Part shown: one piece after another, positions 57,146 through 64,000 of the stretch
Numbering within the stretch: position 1 is the stretch's first letter
Layout of the letters: each line of letters starts with the position of its first letter
DNA from: Paraburkholderia sp. BL10I2N1
GTDB lineage: Bacteria > Pseudomonadota > Gammaproteobacteria > Burkholderiales > Burkholderiaceae
Direction of reading: 5' to 3'
Assembly (NCBI RefSeq): GCF_004361815.1
Contig: NZ_SNWA01000001.1
Span: 2,170,001-2,234,000 of the forward strand
DNA length: 64,000 bases
Notes under the pieces: generated by a model
The model's input: the letters and a program-made list of their open reading frames with translations, nothing else
What the model was told of the DNA's origin: nothing
Database searches by the model: none
Made by a program: the position numbers and the translations under genes

Positions 57146-59485
57146 TTAGCCTGCCTTGTCCTGTACAGCGCTGTTTAAGCCTGCCATATCTCGCTTCTTC
57201 ATATTGCGCAGGCGTTCGGCCAAAGCCTTTTTTGTCAGCCGCTGCTTGGAACCCTTCGCATCTGTCCACAGGAGCGCGCCATCGTCGTCCACACCGTTGA
57301 ATGGTCCGTCCTCTTCGATAGCGACTTCTCGAAGGGGTGTGAATATTACGTTGGTATCATAGCTTCCCGTTTTTGTGACAACCGCTTTAATCACCGGCGT
57401 GAGCAGGTCCCCACGAGTCGTTAGCGTATGCCGCGTCGCGCGCGACGGAGCAGTGGTAGGTTCTGCACGGTCGGCTTGCTGTGGCAATGTCGAATTATTC
57501 CGCACCGGAGCGCAAGCTTCAGTGACTGGCTGGGCCGCGTTGGCAAATTGCGGAGTGGCCGCACTAGCATTTGCCTCGACGTGCGGCGCATCAAAGCGGA
57601 ACGTTATGCGTGGTTCGTGGTTTTCAGGCCATGTGTTTAGGTCGTTCCAGTACGCTTCTTCGTAGAATGGCCTGACCGGCTTGTCGTCCAAATATTCGTA
57701 GCGTGCTCGCTCGCCCGGGGCATGCATCGGAAGGTCGCCACGCCGTGCAGCGCTGGAGATTTTTTCGATAAGCGCCTCAAAGCGTTCGCCAGTCGCGGCA
57801 ATCGCTTTCCCAGCATCGTTCAATGTGTATCGCCCCAAAGCGCGCCGTTCCTCTGCTTGGCGGGCGCCCTGTTCGGCGAGCGCAGCGGTGTCCGCAATCG
57901 CTCGGGATGCACTTTGACACTGCGAACTGCTCATCAACGCCCAGTCTCCAGGTGTCAGGCCGATGGTCGACAACTCGCGAGCATCGGGAACAATTTCATG
58001 ACCAACAAATTCTGACCCTCCCGAGATGCTTGCGACTCCCACTGCATTGCGCGCCGTTCCATGGGAATCCTGCCACCGCAGGTGATAGCGGTCCAGATAC
58101 CGCTTAATGTCGTCTCGGCGGATGAAACCCGCCGCGGTGTCTACTGTCGTTATGCCCTCTGCCGTCACGAGCGCCAATTCGCCATCTGTAACGTTTTGAG
58201 CGATTTGGGCCTTGTGTGCTGTCGATACGTCGCACCATCGAGCTTGCGCCTTTTGCATCTCTGCGCTCCCGCAGAAATCTCCGCCCAACGACCATGCGGG
58301 GCGGTTGGGTGCCTGGTCGAAAACTTCACGCCACTCAGCAAATTGGGCGCGCGAGCATCGCGTTGGGGGATTCCCACATATCGAGCGCACAATTTGCCAG
58401 TCAGCACCGGTCAACGGTTCGCGTTTCGATTGAGTTAGAACAGGGATTTGCTTTAGCACCGTCACCTTGAAAACCGTGGTCAGGCGCTCGTCGTCCGGTA
58501 TTGAGACGAACGTGAATGCAATATGGTCCGCCAGCCAGTCGCATGAAACCAGCGGTGTGCTGGGAACCACCACCACGCCAGAGCCCATCGCGGCCTTCAT
58601 GTCGTCCCGCTCCCTGTTCGACGCCTGTTCCTCAAGGCTTCGCAGCCAACCGACATCTAAGCCTCTTGCCTGACACCATCGGACGAAATCAAGCGGACGA
58701 ATTTTGGTTGGCGGATTGACTTGGCTGCGCCAGATGCCTAACACGCGTCGAGCCTCGTGAAATGGGTCTTGACTGCCTGAGAGGAAGCAGTTGTCGAGAC
58801 CCATCGCTCCTTTTTCGGAAATCTCGGTGCATAGCTGCCCCTCAACAATTGGAGCTTGGATGCCACAAATGAGCATCGCGGCCGCGGCTGGCGTCCAAGT
58901 GTCAAATTCCAGGTATTTAGTCAGCGTTGTCCGCTTCAGCAACTCCGGACTAAAACCGGCGCCTGCAAACAAGGGAGCCGGTTGGCGGCGCGCCCAAAGC
59001 GTTGACTCCGATATTGCATCAGGATGGGCAAGTGCGGACAAGGCCCGTGCTTCGTACCGAAGGCGCCCGGCGGTCACGTCCATCCTCATGAGCGTCAAGG
59101 TATCGTACAGATGTAGCTCGCCGTCATATACCCCGCACAGAAGTTGACGGTCATAGCGAACCATTACTAGGTCACGAAGCCGCTGGACCGGATTCGTTGG
59201 CGCGGCGAAGTCGTGGGCAGCCCCGAGCTGCGTTCGTGCGTCTTCCGGGTCGGTGTCGTCTGGGACGACATTCCGGGAAATCGTGTCCGACAGGATTTCG
59301 TAGGAGATGAAGTGGTGCGCGGCATCATAATCATCACCCGGGTCAGCTACAGCGAAGAGCTTGCTGAACGAGATGGGAATCTTTGTCGATGTTGCCCATG
59401 TATCCAGCTCGCCGACGTTGAACATCGCGCCATTCGCGTATTCAATCACAGCCCGATAGCGGTACTTATATTTGTCAGCGTCCAT
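57146..59485 (-). CDS. Large protein of unknown function, 779 residues
   Basis: The product starts MDADKYKYRYRAVIEYANGA at 59485, behind AAAGGG; the frame is open to 59602. It is soluble, with no membrane helices or signal peptide. The N-terminal half includes FDTWTPAAAAMLICGIQAPI. An alanine-rich linker lies near residues 630-700. A basic C-terminal part (GDLLTPVIKAVVTKTGSYDT and KGSKQRLTKKALAERLRNMK) could bind nucleic acid. I recognise no family. Its position between a defence operon and orphan genes suggests mobile-element cargo. Confidence 0.75.
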   Translation of the reverse strand: MDADKYKYRYRAVIEYANGAMFNVGELDTWATSTKIPISFSKLFAVADPGDDYDAAHHFISYEILSDTISRNVVPDDTDPEDARTQLGAAHDFAAPTNPVQRLRDLVMVRYDRQLLCGVYDGELHLYDTLTLMRMDVTAGRLRYEARALSALAHPDAISESTLWARRQPAPLFAGAGFSPELLKRTTLTKYLEFDTWTPAAAAMLICGIQAPIVEGQLCTEISEKGAMGLDNCFLSGSQDPFHEARRVLGIWRSQVNPPTKIRPLDFVRWCQARGLDVGWLRSLEEQASNRERDDMKAAMGSGVVVVPSTPLVSCDWLADHIAFTFVSIPDDERLTTVFKVTVLKQIPVLTQSKREPLTGADWQIVRSICGNPPTRCSRAQFAEWREVFDQAPNRPAWSLGGDFCGSAEMQKAQARWCDVSTAHKAQIAQNVTDGELALVTAEGITTVDTAAGFIRRDDIKRYLDRYHLRWQDSHGTARNAVGVASISGGSEFVGHEIVPDARELSTIGLTPGDWALMSSSQCQSASRAIADTAALAEQGARQAEERRALGRYTLNDAGKAIAATGERFEALIEKISSAARRGDLPMHAPGERARYEYLDDKPVRPFYEEAYWNDLNTWPENHEPRITFRFDAPHVEANASAATPQFANAAQPVTEACAPVRNNSTLPQQADRAEPTTAPSRATRHTLTTRGDLLTPVIKAVVTKTGSYDTNVIFTPLREVAIEEDGPFNGVDDDGALLWTDAKGSKQRLTKKALAERLRNMKKRDMAGLNSAVQDKAG

Positions 59486-59750
59486 GTGCGCCCTTTGTGC
59501 GCGAGACTGCAATGAATAGTCTCCGATGCACCGGAGGGCACAAGCAAGAATCTCGGGGCAGTAGTCGAAGTCCCGCACTGAAATCAGACTGAACATTCCC
59601 AAGCGTTGTGCGAATTGGCTTTATAGCGCGTGCACGTGCGCGCCTTCTATGGCGCCATGATACCTGCGAAAATCCTGGTTATCTGTATATTCATACAGTA
59701 TTTGAGGTGCCCGGTGGTGAAGCGTCTCGCGTCACCCAAGGAGGTTCAAA

Positions 59751-59924
59751 GTGAAAGCGAATGAGTGGGTCCGTGAAGCGGAACGAGAATCCAAGCTCGT
59801 CGACGCTTTGTACAAGGCGCGGTATCTCATTTCTTTGCATAACGGCATGACCGTACGATGCGACGGTGAGGAATGGCCGCTTGATTTCCGTCAGGAACTG
59901 AAGGTAATCGATGCGCTACGTTGA
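59751..59924 (+). CDS. Small hypothetical protein, 57 residues
   Basis: A GTG at 59751, six bases after a perfect AAGGAGG, begins VKANEWVREAERESKLVDAL and ends LDFRQELKVIDALR. It is charged, helical-looking and soluble. The ribosome-binding site is among the strongest in the window, which supports translation. It lies upstream of and divergent from the 779-residue gene, with about 265 bases between starts, so it may share its control region. No family was recognised. Confidence 0.6.
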   Translation: MKANEWVREAERESKLVDALYKARYLISLHNGMTVRCDGEEWPLDFRQELKVIDALR

Positions 59925-60132
59925 AGATGTGGCCGGCATCGACAACGTGAACGTCATCGTCTGGCCGACACCGCTCGAGAAATTCCAGCAGGCAGCGCTG
60001 GGCGCCTCGCTGCTCGCGGCGTATGAAATGTGGCAATGCGAGGGCGAGGTCCGCCACCTGGTCGCCCAACGCGTTGTTGATATGTCGCACCTCCTCGGTG
60101 GGCTTGCGGCTGTCAGTCGAAATTTCTGTTGA
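59911..60132 (+). CDS. Possible small protein overlapping previous gene, 73 residues
   Basis: The frame starts at an ATG 14 bases before the end of the preceding small gene and reads MRYVEDVAGIDNVNVIVWPT, then AALGASLLAAYEMWQCEGEV. The overlap is consistent with coupled translation. It has no recognised family and no separate ribosome-binding site, so confidence is low. It ends four bases before the convergent gene at 60137. Confidence 0.4.
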   Translation: MRYVEDVAGIDNVNVIVWPTPLEKFQQAALGASLLAAYEMWQCEGEVRHLVAQRVVDMSHLLGGLAAVSRNFC

Positions 60133-60136
60133 GCAG

Positions 60137-60640
60137 CTACCGGGTTTGCTGAGCGAATGGGTTGATGGGGTACACCTTCTCGGGTTCCTTGACCCGTTCG
60201 AGCATCTGGACCTTAGACCAGTCCGCCACCTTTGCCTCCAGGCCCCGCACCACATTGGTTTCCAGCGGCTGTATTCCCGCGTCACCGTTGAAGTTCGCAC
60301 TGAACGCTGAGTGGAACCGGTACTGAAAGTATCCTGAGACTTCGGCTATTCGCTCCGGCGTATTTGAGTCCGTGTAGATGACCGACTCGGGCGAGAACGG
60401 GTCGTAGTAAATCACGTTTGGGTAGTCAGTGTTGACTGCAACGCGCGGCTCGTCGCAGACCATCAGCGACCCTACTAGCTGAATTGAACCTTTCATGCCT
60501 TTCGGCGTCTTGAACACCCAGATTCGCTCGGGTAATCGTCCAGCGAGTTCCGAGAGCTTTGGGTTGTTGGAACCAAAGTACCCGACCTCACGGTTCTTGA
60601 GGTTCGTTTCGAGCTTTTGCCAGTAGTAGAAGATGTCCAT
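60137..60640 (-). CDS. Hypothetical protein, 167 residues
   Basis: The product starts MDIFYYWQKLETNLKNREVG and contains PERIWVFKTPKGMKGSIQLV and DYPNVIYYDPFSPESVIYTD. Its composition is protein-like and soluble, with many aromatic residues and no membrane segments. It resembles accessory-region proteins of unknown function; I recognise no domain. No clear ribosome-binding site precedes the ATG at 60640. Confidence 0.6.
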   Translation of the reverse strand: MDIFYYWQKLETNLKNREVGYFGSNNPKLSELAGRLPERIWVFKTPKGMKGSIQLVGSLMVCDEPRVAVNTDYPNVIYYDPFSPESVIYTDSNTPERIAEVSGYFQYRFHSAFSANFNGDAGIQPLETNVVRGLEAKVADWSKVQMLERVKEPEKVYPINPFAQQTR

Positions 60641-60830
60641 TCAACGACGCTTGATTGTTCGGTTGGTTGATAGATACATGGTGATTTTACCAACTCGGTG
60701 CATGAGGTCCGTCTGGCGCATGCCGCTCGCTAAGAGTAGGAGTATCGTTGTGCGACGGTCTTGATTGCCATGCGCAATCCGACTCATCGAAAGCGGCCAG
60801 TAGCGCTCAATATATCCAGCGGAGGCGGCG

Positions 60831-61031
60831 ATGAGCAAACGAACAGGTGGTAGCCAAGGTGGCGCCCGCGGCAACTCGGGCGGTGCATCGAAGGGCTCGT
60901 CCAGTGGCGCCAAATCGAGGGGAAGTGGCGGCCGGTCGGCAAACGGCTCTCCCGGCGGCAATTGGCCGAGTACGACTGGAAATCCCTCAGCCGGTGAGCG
61001 CGGCAACGCCACACCTCGAGGGAGTCGATGA
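60831..61031 (+). CDS. Gly/Ser-rich small protein, 66 residues
   Basis: The product (MSKRTGGSQGGARGNSGGAS) is almost entirely Gly, Ser, Arg, Lys and Asn, a low-complexity basic peptide that is probably disordered. A GGAGG site seven bases upstream of the ATG at 60831 supports translation. The function is unknown. The gene is transcribed away from the 167-residue gene. Confidence 0.55.
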   Translation: MSKRTGGSQGGARGNSGGASKGSSSGAKSRGSGGRSANGSPGGNWPSTTGNPSAGERGNATPRGSR

Positions 61032-61865
61032 CGGGTCGTTTGCCGAGGTCGAATACGCCGCCCAACGAGGTTGAGAGGCTATTCTATGCCGCAGCTTGGT
61101 CATCCCGCAATGCAAAGCGCTCGTCGTCTGCGGAAGGGGCGGCTGACGACCAGCCGTCCCTACAACGCCGCCTCGAGCCGAAGGCGAATCACTCCGGAAG
61201 TCGCCCGCTGCACTATAGGCGGCAAAAGAGAGGTTTTGCTTCCCTCCAGCGCAGCAAACCTTCGCTGAACTTCAGCTTCTCGCAGCTCGGCCCCAGACTC
61301 CAACATTTTTTTCGCAGGCAAATCTCCCGAGCACGCTGCCAGATTTCCTCGCGCTCCCCGCCAATGCGAAATCATCAACCCTGTTGCGCGGTATACATAC
61401 TGCTGTCCGTTACGCGGTGCAGCCGCGCGACTGGTCGGACATCAACGGCAGCGGTCGCGGGACAACCGGTACTGTGGGATAGCCTTGAGACACCGGACAG
61501 GGTGGCGAAGTTAGCGCCCTGAGGCGAACGGCTGACGGGCGACGCTGGCTCCGAGGGGCATCTCATGATGCTTTGGAACGTGTCTGAAGGTCTCGCTCAG
61601 GATAAGGCGGGGCTCAACTTCACCAAGGGGCATTCACAGAAACAAGAGATGTACGCCAGAGAACATGCTCAAACGTAGGAAGGTGGAACGAGAGCGTTAC
61701 TGGGTTACGCCGCGAGACGACGCTTGCAGCTCGGCCGCTGTCGGTCGCGCGGGATGGCGAAGAGTGACGCTGGGTCCTCGGGTCGAGATGCAACCGGGCT
61801 TAGCCGTGTCTGGCGACGGCACGGGACTGGTACCGAGTGCCACGAGACCATCCGAGGCCTGATAT
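61032..61865. other. About 830 bases without a recognisable gene
   Basis: Open frames are short and without good starts or known domains. A stretch near 61460-61560 (GTGGGATAGCCTTGAG...) reads like decayed mobile DNA. The right border of the accessory region may lie here, just before the LysR gene. Confidence 0.45.
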
Positions 61866-62786
61866 TCAAGGCTTGAACCCGGAGCTAACGTCGTTGGCCA
61901 ACCGGATGAACTCGTCAATCACCACTCTGACTCGTGGCTGGACATATTTTGTTCTCGGCCAGATGACATGAACCGGCATCTCCCCACCAGACCATTCCTG
62001 GAGGATTTCAATCAGGTCCCCGTTGCGAAGATGCGCACCCACAAGCCAAGTTGGAAGCTGAGCAACGCCGCAACCTGCTACCGCAGCATTTAGCATCGCC
62101 TCACCGTCTCCCCACTCATGCCGCGCTCTTACCGGCGTGAGCTCAAATTCGCCAGCGTCATTCCGAAGCAGCCACGCGGGCCGGCGACTTCGTTGCAACC
62201 CCGCAATGCAGTCGTGATTCAGAAGCAGGTCTGCCTTGTCATTAGGTCTCCCGTGTTCTTCAAAGTATTGAGGCGAGGCGCAAATCACCAGACGCTGTTG
62301 CCCAAGTCGTCGCGCGGCAATGTCAGCGTCATCCTTCAATTGGCCGATTCGAACTGCAACATCGACGCCTTCGGCGATAAGGTCGACCAGCCGTTCGCTG
62401 AAATTCGCCGAAATGTCCAGCCGAGGATAGCGGCGCGAAAGTTCGAGCAGCGACGGAAGCACGTGACGCCGGCCAAAGGTGGCCGGCAACTCAATTCTGA
62501 CTCGACCCACCGGTTCCTGGTGTCCTGTGGCCAAAAAGCTCTCCGTCTCGTCCAAATCTTCAAGCACGCGCAGACAGCTGGCCAGGTAAGCCTCTCCTTC
62601 GTTCGTTAGGGTGAGACGCCGAGTGGTTCGATGAACCAGCTTGGCCCCAATACGTCCCTCTAACCGCGTGACGGCCTTGCCGACCGCACTGCTGGTCAAA
62701 CCAAGCCGAGCGCCGGCTGCCGTGAAGCTTCCCTCCTGGGCTGACAGGACGAACTCGCTGAGTCCATCGAATCTATCTTTCGACAT
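61866..62786 (-). CDS. LysR-family transcriptional regulator
   Basis: This 306-residue protein has the helix-turn-helix (SFTAAGARLGLTSSAVGKAV, then TRLEGRIGAKLVHRTTRRLT) and an effector domain with RLGQQRLVICASPQYFEEHG. It is of the type that represses or activates neighbouring oxidoreductase genes. It is divergent from the luciferase-like gene at 62880 with 93 bases between starts, so it is likely to control that gene and perhaps the flavin reductase gene behind it. Confidence 0.9.
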   Translation of the reverse strand: MSKDRFDGLSEFVLSAQEGSFTAAGARLGLTSSAVGKAVTRLEGRIGAKLVHRTTRRLTLTNEGEAYLASCLRVLEDLDETESFLATGHQEPVGRVRIELPATFGRRHVLPSLLELSRRYPRLDISANFSERLVDLIAEGVDVAVRIGQLKDDADIAARRLGQQRLVICASPQYFEEHGRPNDKADLLLNHDCIAGLQRSRRPAWLLRNDAGEFELTPVRARHEWGDGEAMLNAAVAGCGVAQLPTWLVGAHLRNGDLIEILQEWSGGEMPVHVIWPRTKYVQPRVRVVIDEFIRLANDVSSGFKP

Positions 62787-62879
62787 GATTTGGGAATCGA
62801 GGGATGAAGTAAATGGAATTCTAGGCGGTTATTTGTCTTTTCGGACGAAATTAGAATGGAGCCAACATGGAGAACCCGT

Positions 62880-63870
62880 ATGAACGCCTACGTTGAGCAG
62901 GGCTTAAGCCGCGCCCAGCTTTCTGAACAGCCCGCTTATGCGCGGCTCTTTTTGCGAGAAAAGTTGACCGTCGGCCTGATTCTGCCGCTTGAAACCCATC
63001 CGAACAGGCCGGCGCCGACGATGCGAGACCACGTTACGATGGCTCAGAAAGCCGATAGTCTCGGCTTTGCTGCCCTCTGGATGCGCGACGTCCCGTTCTA
63101 TGACCCTGACTATGGCGATGTTGGTCAGATTCGACCCTATTCCATACATCGCCTATCTCGCTGCCTTTACTCGGAAGATAGCGCTCGGGACGGCAGGAAT
63201 TGTCTTGCCAATGCGCGAGCCGTTGATTCTTGCCAAGCAGATAGCTTCGCTTGACCAGCTGTCGGGCGGACGCATAGTCTTGGGGCTCTCATCTGGCGAC
63301 CGCCCGGCCGAGTACCCTCTCTTCGGCATCGACTTTGAGACAAGAGGCGAGCGCTTCCGTGATGCTTTTGATGTCTTCACCAAGGTGCTGGAGGAGGATT
63401 TTCCCCGCTTCTCTTCGCCCAGATTCGGAAGCTCGCGTGGAACGCACGACCTTGTACCGAAGCCGCCATTCGGTGGGACGCTGACTATTGCAATCGGGCG
63501 AGCCCAACAAAGCATGGCCTGGATTGCTGAGAACATGGACGGATTCATTGGCTCCTCGCCGGTGCCCGAACAGCTGCCATCATTCGCGAAACAATGGAAC
63601 GTTCAGCTTGAACAGACATGCGGTTCCGGACAATTCAAGCCGCTTGGTATAGGAGGCTTCCTCGACTTGGTAGAGAACCAGAATGAGCCCCTTATCCGCA
63701 CGCGCGGCGGATTTCGAGCCGGGAGCAAAGGCCTTGTGAACTTTCTGCACGACGCTCAAGCGGCGGGCGTGAATCACATCGCGCTGAATCCCAAGGTTAG
63801 TCGACGCCCGTACGCTGAGCTGATGGATGAGCTCGCTTCCGAAGTCCTTCCGCACTTTCCTTCACACTGA
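62880..63870 (+). pseudogene. Luciferase-like (LLM class) flavin oxidoreductase, frameshifted
   Basis: From the ATG at 62880 (GGAG site seven bases upstream) the frame reads LTVGLILPLETHPNRPAPTM and LGFAALWMRDVPFYDPDYGD, ending in VGQI. The family match FDPIPYIAYLAAFTRKIALG continues in the next frame, with the change at about 63128-63132. The rest is complete to the stop at 63870 (SLDQLSGGRIVLGLSSGDRP, GVNHIALNPKVSRRPYAELM). A loss of two T's from an expected ATTTTCGAC is the simplest explanation. These enzymes use reduced flavin to oxidise small organic compounds. Confidence 0.82.
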
Positions 63871-63923
63871 CGATGTGCACCCGAGTGCACGCTGGCTCCC
63901 TGACGTGGTCGCGTAATCCATCT

Positions 63924-64000
63924 ATGAAAACCATTTTTGAACCATTCTATCTCTCTGGCACCGCATTAAAGAACCGCATTGTCATGGCTCCGCTAACGCG
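63924..64000 (+). CDS. Old Yellow Enzyme-type NADH:flavin oxidoreductase, N-terminal part
   Basis: The frame reads MKTIFEPFYLSGTALKNRIV and then MAPLTR, the standard start of OYE/NemA-type alkene reductases, and continues past the window end. These flavoproteins reduce activated double bonds or nitro compounds. It lies 53 bases after the LLM gene on the same strand and probably belongs to the same LysR-controlled operon. Confidence 0.8.
   Translation, partial: MKTIFEPFYLSGTALKNRIVMAPLT

Noticed and set aside
59640..59750. Toxin-antitoxin operon with the 57-residue gene as antitoxin
   Set aside because: Neither the 57- nor the 73-residue product resembles a known toxin or antitoxin; overlap alone is not enough.

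Overview
The window is GC-rich DNA from a Burkholderiales bacterium, most likely Paraburkholderia or Burkholderia. The evidence is the combination of lolA/rarA/serS, a minCDE operon, gmk-rpoZ-spoT, a YXWGXW-repeat protein, a DUF4148 secreted protein and an Omp38-like porin. The species cannot be named from sequence reading alone.

Bases 1 to about 41,840 are chromosomal backbone. They run: the end of lolA; a LysR/agmatinase-family hydrolase/NCS1 permease cassette sitting between lolA and rarA; rarA and serS followed by tRNA-Ser(CGA); a GGDEF-EAL signalling protein; a DUF2817 peptidase; a stand-alone map; minCDE; a ClC antiporter; an MHS-family transporter; tRNA-Ser(UGA); hemW-rdgB-rph facing yicC-gmk-rpoZ-spoT; two tandem tRNA-Arg(ACG); greB; a porin; cspA. 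From about 34.2 kb several genes are visibly broken: an exonuclease/GIY-YIG nuclease, a DUF2946 gene, a TonB receptor and a LysR gene. Intact genes for a secreted chorismate mutase and an aldo/keto reductase lie among them.

At about 41,843 a CaiB/BaiF CoA-transferase gene is cut off by a Tn554-like module. The module has three tyrosine recombinases and a small coiled-coil TnpC-like protein, all on the minus strand. Its first recombinase gene is split by a complete 1,500-bp IS701-family element with perfect ends and a CTAG target duplication. To the right is about 2.3 kb in which I recognise no gene. After it come the remains of an imuA-imuB-dnaE2 mutagenesis cassette in which only imuB is whole, and a defence-type operon: CD-NTase, SLATT two-helix membrane effector and DUF3800 protein. 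A 779-residue protein of unknown function and a cluster of small orphan genes follow.

From about 61.9 kb the sequence looks like ordinary metabolic DNA again: a LysR regulator divergent from a frameshifted luciferase-like monooxygenase gene, then the start of an Old Yellow Enzyme gene that runs off the window. The accessory stretch from about 41.8 to 61.8 kb is therefore probably a composite genomic island. Its right edge could not be placed. The strongest lead for a little-described system is the CD-NTase/SLATT/DUF3800 operon.
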